Shown here: positions 52,265-60,166 of the stretch, one piece after another
Position numbering within the stretch: position 1 is the stretch's first letter
Layout: every line of letters starts with the position of its first letter
DNA from: Spirosoma rigui
GTDB taxonomy: Bacteria; Bacteroidota; Bacteroidia; Cytophagales; Spirosomataceae
Direction of reading: 5' to 3'
Length of the DNA: 64,000 nucleotides
Assembly: GCF_002067135.1 (NCBI RefSeq)
Contig: NZ_CP020105.1
Span: forward strand, 2,728,001 to 2,792,000
Program-made: the position numbers and the translations under genes
Notes under the pieces: model-generated
What the model was told of the DNA's origin: nothing
Database searches by the model: none
Seen by the model: only the letters and a program-made list of their open reading frames with translations

Positions 52265-53362
52265 TTGACTACGCTGAATGATAAATGGTTACGGATTGTT
52301 GGCATTGCGATGCTGCTGGCATTCAGCATAACGGGCAATGGGTTTCATGAGCAACCGCTGACGGGTGAAGTGCTGATCCGGATTCTGATCAGCTTCGTGT
52401 CAATTACCGTCACCTGGCACGTCATTCGGGCGCTTATCTTTTACTTCCGGCAGCGCTACAACGCGAAACAGCAGCTGGTCAAACGCCTGCTGCTGACTTT
52501 CGTGACGGGGAGCATAGCCTCAACGCTGATCATCTGGATAACGGGTGCCCTGCGCCACCTGGCTCTGTACGGCACCCTGGCCGATTACCGGACCGGCAGC
52601 CCCGTTGCGTCAATCACGATCAACAAAATGACCCTGTCGCTCAACATATACGGGTTTGACTTTGTGCAGGCAACGACCAACTTCATCTTCTTCCAGATCA
52701 TCTACGAAGCCCTGTTCTTCGCCCGTGACTCGTCGCTTTACCAAAAACAGCTGAAGCAGGCCGAGCAGGAGCAGGAGAAGCTGCGGACGGCCAACTTACA
52801 AAGCCAGCTCGACGCCCTTAAGCAGCAGGTGAATCCGCACTTTCTGTTCAACAGCCTTAACGTTCTCGACTCACTCATCGACGATGACCCCCGGCAGGCG
52901 CGGGAGTTCCTGAGCGAACTAAGCACTGTGTACCGCTACCTGCTACGATCCAACGACCAGCACCTGACCGATCTGGGTACCGAACTGGACTTTATTCATT
53001 CGTATTTTCACCTGCTGCGAACCCGCCACGGATCGGCGCTGAGCCTGAACATCTGCGTCGATGAGCAGTACCAGCGCTACCTGCTGCCGCCCCTGACGCT
53101 GCAACTGCTGGTCGAAAATGCCGTGAAGCATAATATTGTCCTGCCCGAACAGCCACTGGCTATCGATATTGTCACGGATGCCGACGCCTGCCTGCTGGTT
53201 CGCAACAATGTGCAGCGCAAGTCCATCCGGGTCGCGTCCAACGGCATTGGTCTTACCAATATTCTGGCGAAATACCAGGTTCTGAATCAGCCCAAACCAA
53301 TGATTTTGGAAGATAACGGCCAGTTTATTGTGTCGCTGCCGCTCATTGAAACAGCTGACTGA
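52265..53362 (+). CDS. LytS-type sensor histidine kinase
   Basis: The 365-residue kinase has four hydrophobic segments (1-150), a coiled-coil linker (about 158-185), QVNPHFLFNSLNVLDSL with phospho-His192, the N-box LQLLVENAVKHN and the G-box SNGIGLTNILAKY. The start is a TTG (MTTLNDKW); no in-frame ATG exists near it. It is the first of three tightly packed paralogues (69-bp gap, then ATGA overlap). The upstream region holds ACGGTTGCA at 52185 but no 21-bp partner, so it does not clearly share the LytTR promoter. Confidence 0.88.
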   Translation: MTTLNDKWLRIVGIAMLLAFSITGNGFHEQPLTGEVLIRILISFVSITVTWHVIRALIFYFRQRYNAKQQLVKRLLLTFVTGSIASTLIIWITGALRHLALYGTLADYRTGSPVASITINKMTLSLNIYGFDFVQATTNFIFFQIIYEALFFARDSSLYQKQLKQAEQEQEKLRTANLQSQLDALKQQVNPHFLFNSLNVLDSLIDDDPRQAREFLSELSTVYRYLLRSNDQHLTDLGTELDFIHSYFHLLRTRHGSALSLNICVDEQYQRYLLPPLTLQLLVENAVKHNIVLPEQPLAIDIVTDADACLLVRNNVQRKSIRVASNGIGLTNILAKYQVLNQPKPMILEDNGQFIVSLPLIETAD

Positions 53363-53431
53363 CAGCTTGTTCGGCGCGGCAGGATGTGTCAGATACTCGT
53401 TTTTTGCGTTTATTAACTAAGTCCGTAGCCT

Positions 53432-54481
53432 GTGAATATTATCAATGATAAGAAACTACGTATTGTCGGCCCGATCGTTTTGTTTGTGGTGGGTACGTTA
53501 TTCTTCCGGCTCAACTGGTACCTCGAACTATCGGTCGACTCGCTGATCCGGTCGGATCTGATCGGGTTGGGGGCGGGGTACATCTGCTGGAACGTGGCGC
53601 GCTGGGTGGTTTTACGACTGCAGAAACGGTATCCCGGTCTGGCCAACACCCGCCACCGACTACGCTGGATGTTTGTCCTGATGCCGGTGCTGGTCAATTT
53701 TGCCTGGCTCATCCGGCAGCTGGGGCACATGGCGTTCAACAACGCGTCGTCCATCTGGCAGCCGCTGCCTAAATACACCTACTCGCTGGGTATTCAGATC
53801 TTCTACCTGTGCGTGTACTACGTCATTTACGAAGGGAGCTACGTGATGCGGGCATGGCGGCAAGCCTACGAACAGAATGAGCAGCTCAAAAAAAATAAGC
53901 TCCAGCACCAGCTCGAAACCCTGAAGAGCCAGATCAATCCGCATTTTTTGTTCAACAGTCTCAACTCGCTGTCGATGCTGATCCACGAAAATCCCCGGCA
54001 GGCGGAAGAGTTCGTTGACGAGATCAGCAGTGTGTACCGCTACCTGCTGCGGGCCAACGACCAGGAACTGACGACGCTGGACCGTGAACTGCAGTTTATC
54101 CGATCGTATTTTCAACTGCTCAAAACGCGCTACGGAGCAGGTATCGACATGCAGATCGAAGTAGCCGACTGGCAGCTGGACCGGAAAATGCCGCCCCTGA
54201 CGTTGCAGTTACTGGTCGAAAATGCGGTGAAACACAATGTAATCCTGCCCGAAAGTCCGCTGGTGGTCCAGATACTGACGCGGGGGCAAACGCTGGTCGT
54301 GAAGAACAACCTCCAGCGGAAACGAACGGCCGTTCCGTCCAACAAAGTTGGACTGGCCAATATTGCGACCAAATACCGGCTCATGGGCAATCACACGATC
54401 CTGATTCGGGAGTACCTGGGGCAGTTTGTTGTTACGCTGCCGTTGCTGGCCAGTCAACCCGAAACCAACGCTACTTTATGA
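53432..54481 (+). CDS. LytS-type sensor histidine kinase
   Basis: The 349-residue kinase has four membrane segments (1-140), a linker, QINPHFLFNSLNSL with phospho-His171, the N-box LQLLVENAVKHN and the G-box SNKVGLANIATKY. The start is GTG. Its stop overlaps the ATG of the next kinase (ATGA). It and the following protein have equal length and share RYPGLANTR at the same position, so they are recent tandem duplicates. The sensors differ mainly in loops, which suggests different inputs to a common regulator. Confidence 0.9.
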   Translation: MNIINDKKLRIVGPIVLFVVGTLFFRLNWYLELSVDSLIRSDLIGLGAGYICWNVARWVVLRLQKRYPGLANTRHRLRWMFVLMPVLVNFAWLIRQLGHMAFNNASSIWQPLPKYTYSLGIQIFYLCVYYVIYEGSYVMRAWRQAYEQNEQLKKNKLQHQLETLKSQINPHFLFNSLNSLSMLIHENPRQAEEFVDEISSVYRYLLRANDQELTTLDRELQFIRSYFQLLKTRYGAGIDMQIEVADWQLDRKMPPLTLQLLVENAVKHNVILPESPLVVQILTRGQTLVVKNNLQRKRTAVPSNKVGLANIATKYRLMGNHTILIREYLGQFVVTLPLLASQPETNATL

Positions 54482-55527
54482 AACCCTTGGCCGATACCCG
54501 ACTGCGTTTGCTCGGCCCGGTTGGGCTTTACGTGTTTGTCGCCATCTTTTTCCGGCTCGACTGGTACTTCACGCTGCCGGCCAAAACGCTGCTTTTCAAC
54601 GACGCCATTGCCCTGACGGCGGGAATCATCTGCTGGCAGATTGCGCGCCGGGTAGTGCTGACCATCCAGCAGCGGTACCCTGGTCTGGCCAATACGCGCC
54701 AGCGGTTCATCTGGCTGCTGGTGGCGCTGCCGGTGCTGGTCTTTTTCGCCTGGCTCATGCGGCATACGACTCGTTTTCTGATCGACGGTCGCTTTCTGTA
54801 TTTCAGCAGCGCCATCGAACTGAGCCGTACCATCGGGATTCAGATCTTCTACCACTTTATCTACTTCGCCGTGTATGAAGGGTGGTACATTCTGCGGCAG
54901 TGGAAGCGCGAAACGGTTGAGACAAATGCGCTGGAGAAAGTATCGCTACAAAGCCAGCTTGCTTCGCTGCAGGCGCAGGTAAACCCGCACTTCCTCTTCA
55001 ACAGCCTTAACTCGCTGTCGTCGCTGATTGGGGAAAGCCCCGATCGGGCCGATGTCTTTCTGGATGAGCTGACCGCTGTTTTTCGGTATCTGCTGCAGGC
55101 CAGTGACCGGCAGCTGGTGTTCGTGCAGGACGAAATTTCGTTTATCCGGTCGTACTTTCATCTGCTGCAAACTCGCTACCAGCGCGGGCTGGTGCTGGAA
55201 ATAGACGTCGCCGAGTCCTATGAGACGCAGCTTATTCCACCCCTGACGCTGCAGGTGCTGGTCGAGAATGCCGTGCGATACAATGTGATTTTGCCCGAGC
55301 AGCCGCTGCATATCCGGATTTATACCACTGCCGACCATCGGCTGCACGTGGCCAATACGCTCCAGCGCAAGAGCCTCCGCGTCGACACGACGGGGGCCGG
55401 GCTCGCCAACCTGGCAACCCGCTACGAACTGCTTAACGAGGGAGCGCTCGTGATTGAGGAGCAGGGCGGCTGGTTTATGGTCAGCCTGCCACTGGTTAGT
55501 GAGGGGCGGCTGGCCGAAGTTGGGTAG
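54478..55527 (+). CDS. LytS-type sensor histidine kinase with altered N-box
   Basis: The 349-residue tandem paralogue of the preceding kinase has four membrane segments, QVNPHFLFNSLNSL with phospho-His171 and the G-box TTGAGLANLATRYEL. The N-box is LQVLVENAVRYN, where the other three have NAVKHN, so ATP binding or its regulation may differ. Translationally coupled to the previous gene by ATGA. A bulged hairpin follows 2 bp after the stop, facing a convergent cupin gene. Confidence 0.88.
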   Translation: MKPLADTRLRLLGPVGLYVFVAIFFRLDWYFTLPAKTLLFNDAIALTAGIICWQIARRVVLTIQQRYPGLANTRQRFIWLLVALPVLVFFAWLMRHTTRFLIDGRFLYFSSAIELSRTIGIQIFYHFIYFAVYEGWYILRQWKRETVETNALEKVSLQSQLASLQAQVNPHFLFNSLNSLSSLIGESPDRADVFLDELTAVFRYLLQASDRQLVFVQDEISFIRSYFHLLQTRYQRGLVLEIDVAESYETQLIPPLTLQVLVENAVRYNVILPEQPLHIRIYTTADHRLHVANTLQRKSLRVDTTGAGLANLATRYELLNEGALVIEEQGGWFMVSLPLVSEGRLAEVG

Positions 55528-55528
55528 C

Positions 55529-55572
55529 GGCTGTGTGTACCCCAGAAAGTTGCATCCGGGATACACACAGCC
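55529..55572. terminator. Hairpin between convergent genes
   Basis: GGCTGTGTGTACCC (55529-55542) pairs with 55558-55572 over 14 bp with one bulged A. It lies between the last kinase (+) and a cupin gene (-), ending both transcripts; T-runs are weak. Confidence 0.65.
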
Positions 55573-55579
55573 TCATTCC

Positions 55580-56074
55580 TTACATCGTTATGCCAAATTC
55601 TTGATCGAGGACCTGAATCAACGACTGGATGGCTTCGGGCGCGGGTGGTCCCTGGGGCGCAGGTGGCAGCATAAGCATACTGGCGCGGGTAGAGAAACGA
55701 GGGTCCCGGAAGTAATTCTCGAACCCGGCCGGGGCAATTGTCATAACGGTCTTGGCCGTTTCTGTCAGTACCCGAAAGTTGTGCGGAATGCCCTTTGGCA
55801 TCAGCACGTAGTCGCCGGGTTTGGCGGTGAATACGTGCTCACCGATGGTAAACTGAATGGAGCCTTCCAGCATATAGAAGGTTTCGTCTTCGCGGGTGTG
55901 GGTATGCGTCGGCGGTTCGGTACCGGGTTGCAAAACCATTTCGAGCTGGGCGTAGCGGCCGTTGGTCTGGGCTCCGTCGACGAGTACGTTGACGAGGCAT
56001 CCGTTATACCAGTAGGCTTGTTGAAGGGTGTTGGCCTGTTTCGTGACAGGCGTAGCGGTCAGTGCTGTGTTCAT
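55580..56074 (-). CDS. Cupin-domain protein
   Basis: The 164-residue single cupin has motif 1 PPTHTHTREDETFYMLEGSI (two His, Glu) and motif 2 GDYVLMPKGIPHNFRV with the distal His. It starts at ATG 56074. No signal peptide is convincing. Likely metal-dependent small-molecule enzyme or quercetinase-like protein; substrate unknown. It is divergent from the VOC gene, and both promoters carry LytTR-type repeats. Confidence 0.82.
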   Translation of the reverse strand: MNTALTATPVTKQANTLQQAYWYNGCLVNVLVDGAQTNGRYAQLEMVLQPGTEPPTHTHTREDETFYMLEGSIQFTIGEHVFTAKPGDYVLMPKGIPHNFRVLTETAKTVMTIAPAGFENYFRDPRFSTRASMLMLPPAPQGPPAPEAIQSLIQVLDQEFGITM

Positions 56075-56134
56075 GATAGATATAGAAAAAAAGAGGATGG
56101 TGTCCCGACGAACCGTTCGTCGTATTTGACGGGT

Positions 56135-56206
56135 CAAAGGTGGGACATCGCTGCCGGTTCGTATACCCTTGATCGGGTGAAACGGTACTTTAGGTAGATG
56201 AAGTGA
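56135..56206 (-). promoter_or_regulatory. LytTR-type direct repeats and -7 element (weaker)
   Basis: On the minus strand, GTCACTTCA-type (start 56206, core CACTTCA) and CCGTTTCAC-type (start 56185) repeats are 21 bp apart, and CACCTTTG starts at 56142, exactly 43 bp after the second. The first repeat is degenerate. It drives the cupin gene starting at 56074. Confidence 0.55.
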
Positions 56207-56259
56207 CAGCGGAGTAATGTGCTCATTCAGAGGGTGAAGGTGTGGCTTTGGCGTCTGCT

Positions 56260-56331
56260 ACGGTTCATGCCGGTGATTTGACGGTTCATCCGGTTTCGGG
56301 TTGGCTGCCCGGCAGGCGCTGCCGAATTTTG
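56260..56331 (+). promoter_or_regulatory. LytTR-type direct repeats and -7 element (best example)
   Basis: ACGGTTCAT occurs twice, identically, at 56260 and 56281 (21 bp); GAATTTTG starts at 56324, 43 bp after the second. It drives the VOC gene at 56379. With the site at 56135-56206 it accounts for the 304-bp gene-free interval 56075-56378. Confidence 0.75.
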
Positions 56332-56378
56332 ACCTGCTAAACATCACCCCAGATGCCGTATCGACGGACCTTCCTCGT

Positions 56379-57098
56379 ATGAAAATCCTTGACATTGACC
56401 TGTACACGACCGACCTCGACAGCATTCGTCTGTTCTACGTTCGTAAGCTGGGCCTGCCCGTTTTATCCCGTTCGGCCAGCCACTGTACCGTACTCATCGG
56501 GTGGACCAGCCTGACTTTTCGCCTGGTCGATCAGCCGGTAGCGCCTTACCACCTGGCCATCAACGTGCCACGCGGCTCGCTGGAAGTGATCATGTATTAC
56601 TTCGATCTTGATTACCTTGATACCCAGGCACCGGGCAAAACCATTGCCGACTTCCCCGACTGGCGGGCGCGGGCCTGCTATTTCTACGACGGAGTTGGTA
56701 ATATCCTCGAATTTATTGCCCGCACGGATCTGAATCTGGAAGATCCGAATCTGACCTTTCCCGAACTGTTCCAGGGCGTGAGTGAAATTGGTATGGCTAC
56801 CGAAGATGTAGCTCATACTGCCGCCGAGATCCAGCGTCGGTTTGGTATCGGGGCCTTCGGCAAATCTCAGCCCGCAACGGATTTCAACGCATTGGGCGAT
56901 GACAACGGCCTGTTTATTGTGTCGAAAGCGGGGCGCAACTGGCTTTTCACCGATACACCCGCCGGTCTGAACTTCTGCCGGATTGGTTTTGTCTGCGAGC
57001 CGGAAGGTAAACTACAGGAGCTGTACTCCTACGAAGTAAACCGGCTGCCAATAGGAAAGGGGGCTTTCGCCCCCCTTACTTTCCCATCCATTTCTTGA
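56379..57098 (+). CDS. VOC (glyoxalase/dioxygenase-fold) protein
   Basis: The 239-residue protein has two VOC-like halves. The first begins MKILDIDLYTTDLDSIRLFY with LEFIARTDLN near residue 110, and the second begins EIGMATEDVAHTAAEIQRRF. Glu and His metal ligands are plausible, but the full set is not certain. It may be a glyoxalase-type or ring-cleavage-type enzyme; substrate unknown. Its 3' end overlaps the convergent response-regulator gene by 23 bp. The promoter has two perfect LytTR-type repeats. Confidence 0.75.
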   Translation: MKILDIDLYTTDLDSIRLFYVRKLGLPVLSRSASHCTVLIGWTSLTFRLVDQPVAPYHLAINVPRGSLEVIMYYFDLDYLDTQAPGKTIADFPDWRARACYFYDGVGNILEFIARTDLNLEDPNLTFPELFQGVSEIGMATEDVAHTAAEIQRRFGIGAFGKSQPATDFNALGDDNGLFIVSKAGRNWLFTDTPAGLNFCRIGFVCEPEGKLQELYSYEVNRLPIGKGAFAPLTFPSIS

Positions 57099-57867
57099 AG
57101 TCCGTAGCCCGCTCCCGACTGACGAGTACCTCATCGTCGGGAGCGGGTTTCAGGGTTAGTTTGAGTTTGTTATTGAAATAAGGGTGTATCTGCTGCACCG
57201 AGTTGATATCGACGATAAACTGACGGTTGGCCCGGAAAAAGTGGGTCGGGTCGAGCATGGCCTCCAGTTCATCGAGGGTGTAATCGACCGAGTATTTCTG
57301 GTTGGTACGGGTCCGGAAGAGGCTTACTCCTTCTTCAGAGTGGAAGTAGGCAATGTCGCTCACTTCGATGGGTACCCACTGCGACAGGTGCCGAACCAGG
57401 AACCGGCGCCGGTGTTCGGCAGGAGCTACCTGCTGGCGGAGTTGCTGCACCAGGGCATCGATCGATACCTGCGGAGCTAAGTCGGCAGCGGCCCCCGTAC
57501 TCATGCGCCGGTGTTTCTCCAGGCTGGCTTCGAGTTCGTGCCGCTTGATGGGCTTGAGCAGGTAGTCGATGCTGTTGACCTTGAAAGCCCGCAGCGCATA
57601 TTCATCGTAGGAGGTAGTAAAAATGACCGGTGCTGCGACGTTCGTCTGCTCGAAGATCTCGAAGCTCTGCCCGTCGGCCAGTTCAATATCCATCAGAATC
57701 AGATCGGGGGCGGTGGGCTGACCGGGGGTATTGGCCTTCAGCCAGTTCACCGAAGCCCGAACGCTGGCAGCCGTACCAACGACGCTTACCGTGGGGTCAA
57801 CATCCTGCAGGAGCTTTGTCAGTTTACGGACGGCCAGCTCTTCGTCTTCGATTATTAATACGTTCAT
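57076..57867 (-). CDS. LytTR-family response regulator
   Basis: The 263-residue regulator has an N-terminal receiver domain (MNVLIIEDEE, phospho-Asp60 in LILMDIELADG, TTSYDEYALRAF, DYLLKPI) and a C-terminal LytTR DNA-binding domain (about 155-263; YFHSEEGVSLFRTR, LDELEAMLDPTHFFRANRQFIVDINSVQQIHPYFNN, LVSRERATDFKKWMG). LytTR domains bind direct repeats spaced by about two helical turns. It is the only response regulator here, next to four LytS-type kinases, so it is the likely shared partner and the candidate binder of the nine repeat promoters. ATG 57867 is chosen; a TTG start would add three residues. Confidence 0.94.
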   Translation of the reverse strand: MNVLIIEDEELAVRKLTKLLQDVDPTVSVVGTAASVRASVNWLKANTPGQPTAPDLILMDIELADGQSFEIFEQTNVAAPVIFTTSYDEYALRAFKVNSIDYLLKPIKRHELEASLEKHRRMSTGAAADLAPQVSIDALVQQLRQQVAPAEHRRRFLVRHLSQWVPIEVSDIAYFHSEEGVSLFRTRTNQKYSVDYTLDELEAMLDPTHFFRANRQFIVDINSVQQIHPYFNNKLKLTLKPAPDDEVLVSRERATDFKKWMGK

Positions 57868-58088
57868 GACGCGCAAAAGTCTAAAGGAATTCGGAATGCC
57901 GTAAAACTATTGAATCGGGCGAAACCCGCCAATATCTCCGGCCATCAAACCGGAAAAGAAGGGGCTGAAACAGCATAAACGGGAAATAGACCGTAGCGTT
58001 AGTAGCCCTGAACCGTAGCGGGCCGTGTTCGCCCGGCTCCGGATGATCGATGGACAAATGCTCCCACCGGCCGAAACCGGCCGTATTG

Positions 58089-58181
58089 ACAGTTGACCCG
58101 CCTTTTATTCCGGTTTATCGGTTCCCTGTGCGCCTTGGTCTGGATGAGGTTGGGAGATGGCAACGGCACGGGCCAATTTTG
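58089..58181 (+). promoter_or_regulatory. LytTR-type direct repeats and -7 element
   Basis: ACAGTTGAC (58089) and CCGGTTTAT (58110) are 21 bp apart. CAATTTTG starts at 58174, 64 bp after the second, i.e. 43 plus 21. A third repeat slot at 58131 is occupied only by a weak match (CGCCTTGGT). It drives the lipoprotein at 58225. The divergent regulator gene at 57867 shares this 357-bp interval, which holds no other clear feature. Confidence 0.6.
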
Positions 58182-58224
58182 TTCCGTCAAACAAAACAAA
58201 CCGTTCCTCTTTAACAACAAATCA

Positions 58225-58731
58225 ATGAACCGTACCTTTTTACGTCCACTGAGTGCCGTACTGTTCGGCCTCCTGGTAATGACAGCTTCCTGCAAAAAAG
58301 ACGTCGACCCGGTAACGCCCGCTACGGGTGGTTCTTCAACCCCTTCGTTTGTGGGTACCCGCTGGCAGATGAGTGCTTTTCTGCTCGACCCATCGATTGA
58401 TTTCGACGGCGACGGTAAGGTCGACAACGACCTGCTGCCTTTCATGCCCGCCTGCGACCGCGACAATTCCATCGTGTTTGAGAAAAGCGGGGTCGTAACC
58501 GAATCGGAAGGACAGGTCGACTGCAACCACGAATCATCGGAAGCTAAAAAGCCCGATCAGTGGCGATACAATGCCGGTACCAGAACCATCACCCTCACCG
58601 ACGGCAGCGACCCCACCGATGTGTCGACCTGGGAGGTAGTCGAAGCCTCGTCGCGGGTGCTGACGATCCGGACAACCGTAACCGAAGATGGCCAGACGCT
58701 GAAGGCAACTATCCACTGGAAGGCCATTTAG
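58225..58731 (+). CDS. Lipocalin-like lipoprotein
   Basis: The 168-residue protein has a signal peptide with lipobox TASC (Cys23) and KKDVDP. Its beta-rich domain has a possible calcium loop (DFDGDGKVDNDLL) and the pattern VGTRWQMSAFLLD, NSIVFEKSGVVTE, TLKATIHWKAI, similar to Bacteroidota lipocalin-like lipoproteins. Start ATG 58225. Envelope-located; function unknown. It ends 10 bp before a 28-bp perfect hairpin. Confidence 0.72.
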   Translation: MNRTFLRPLSAVLFGLLVMTASCKKDVDPVTPATGGSSTPSFVGTRWQMSAFLLDPSIDFDGDGKVDNDLLPFMPACDRDNSIVFEKSGVVTESEGQVDCNHESSEAKKPDQWRYNAGTRTITLTDGSDPTDVSTWEVVEASSRVLTIRTTVTEDGQTLKATIHWKAI

Positions 58732-58741
58732 CCGGCTTCCG

Positions 58742-58803
58742 CGCAGAACGACCAGGTCCGGTTGTATACACACCAGTATACAACCGGACCTGGTCGTTCT
58801 GCG
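58742..58803. repeat. 28-bp perfect inverted repeat (long hairpin)
   Basis: Arms 58742-58769 and 58776-58803 are exact reverse complements with a 6-nt loop (ACACCA); the left arm begins CGCAGAACGACCAGGTCCGG. It starts 10 nt after the lipoprotein stop and has no T-tract. The design matches the repeat at 43746, but the sequence is unrelated. Confidence 0.9.
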
Positions 58804-58941
58804 TAGGACAGACGAAACCCCTGCTTTAGTCGGCTATTGGAACCGGAAAAGCGGGTGGTGGCGCGGTGGCTCACTTTCCTTATCTTTGGTGCCTGTGGCA
58901 CTACGGTCAAACTGAGGGTGGGGCCGTTAATCTGCGTACGT

Positions 58942-59547
58942 ATGCGTTACTGGTTCGTTCTTCTTATGGGTTTGCTGACGACGGCGTCCGTTGCCCAATC
59001 GCCCTTTGCCGATCAATTGGCTAAACACCGCGAGACATACAAAAAAGACCTGCTGGCTACGGCGGGTGGGCCACTGACGGAGGCCGGCGATCTGTCGTAC
59101 GTACAATTTTACGCACCGGATTCCACATACCGCGTAACGGCTACGGTGCAGCGGATCGAGAAGGCCGAGCCGTTCGATATGCCCACGTACAACGGCAACA
59201 CGCGCCCGCACGTAGCCTACGCGACCCTGTCGTTCATGCTGCACGGCAAGCCGCAGCAACTCACGCTATACCGCAACCTGAACGTGATCCGGATACCGGA
59301 GTACCGTGATTACCTGTTCCTGCCCTTCAAGGACGCGACATCAGGTACGGAAACGTATGGGGGTGGGCGTTACATGGACTTGCGGACGGGCGATATTCAA
59401 CATGGGCAGGTAACGCTCGACTTCAACAAAGCCTACAATCCCTATTGTGCTTTCAAAGACGGGTATCCCTGCCCCATTCCGCCCAAAACCAATACGCTTC
59501 AGATCCCCGTTAAGGCCGGCGAAAAAACGTTCGCGAAAGACCACTGA
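58942..59547 (+). CDS. DUF1684-family secreted protein
   Basis: The 201-residue protein has a signal peptide (MRYWFVLLMGLLTTASVAQ) and the DUF1684 hallmark C-terminus: GGGRYMDLRTGD, VTLDFNKAYNPYCAFKDGYPCPIPPKTNTLQIPVKAGEK. Biochemical role unknown. A good -7 element TATCTTTG lies at 58881, but no LytTR-type repeats stand before it, so it is outside that regulon. Start ATG 58942. Confidence 0.85.
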   Translation: MRYWFVLLMGLLTTASVAQSPFADQLAKHRETYKKDLLATAGGPLTEAGDLSYVQFYAPDSTYRVTATVQRIEKAEPFDMPTYNGNTRPHVAYATLSFMLHGKPQQLTLYRNLNVIRIPEYRDYLFLPFKDATSGTETYGGGRYMDLRTGDIQHGQVTLDFNKAYNPYCAFKDGYPCPIPPKTNTLQIPVKAGEKTFAKDH

Positions 59548-59576
59548 CCGGTTCGATACGTAGTCTTTTGCCCGGA

Positions 59577-60035
59577 TTACAGTTTTACAAACGAGATGTG
59601 CTCATCCTCGGCCGGTTCCTTATGGTCGAGTTGCAGACTGGAAGACGTCGATGCGCTGTTGACGTTCCAGGTGACGTTGAGCAGCATATCGAATGGCTTC
59701 GACTGACCCAGGTTGATCGTCAGTGAAGCCAGCCCGTTACCGCCGTAGTAGGTTACGGCCGGTGAGTATACCCAGGTGCCTTTCGTGATTTTGCCATTCT
59801 GGGTGGCCGTTACGGTCCCATCGGTCGAGAAGACAAAACTCATGTTTTTGAAGCCGGACGATTTGTCTTCGGTACGTTGCTGGAAGGTGCCAATGGACCA
59901 ACTGCCGGTGGGCATAACCGCTTTCAGGTCGATAGTGGACCCCGTTGCCGCGGGCGTGGCGGTGTCGTCTGATTTCTTGCAGGACAAAGTCGCCGTAGTG
60001 CACACGGCAAGCAGTAAGAGGACGGACAGTTTCAT
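59577..60035 (-). CDS. Small lipoprotein, lipocalin-like
   Basis: The 152-residue protein has a lipobox LSC (Cys19) with KKSDD and a beta-rich domain (GSWSIGTFQQRTED, NMSFVFSTDGTVTATQNGKI, GTWVYS, ASLTINLG), which resembles lipocalin-like lipoproteins. Function unknown. It converges on the DUF1684 gene. Confidence 0.7.
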   Translation of the reverse strand: MKLSVLLLLAVCTTATLSCKKSDDTATPAATGSTIDLKAVMPTGSWSIGTFQQRTEDKSSGFKNMSFVFSTDGTVTATQNGKITKGTWVYSPAVTYYGGNGLASLTINLGQSKPFDMLLNVTWNVNSASTSSSLQLDHKEPAEDEHISFVKL

Positions 60036-60166
60036 GAGTAATTCTGTTTAGGATTTCTACTTATACGGACGAATCCCAAACGAAGTTGCGTTGACCGGCG
60101 GAAAAAGTTTACGCCCCTCGCTCCTGGCTGCAGCGGTCGGCGGGGTAGGGCTGGTCGCTGCGTCGA

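Noticed and set aside
57916..57952. GGTTT-type repeats spaced 25 bp upstream of the response-regulator gene
   Set aside because: The spacing is 25, not 21, and no -7 element lies 43 bp on, so I do not count the regulator gene as part of the regulon.
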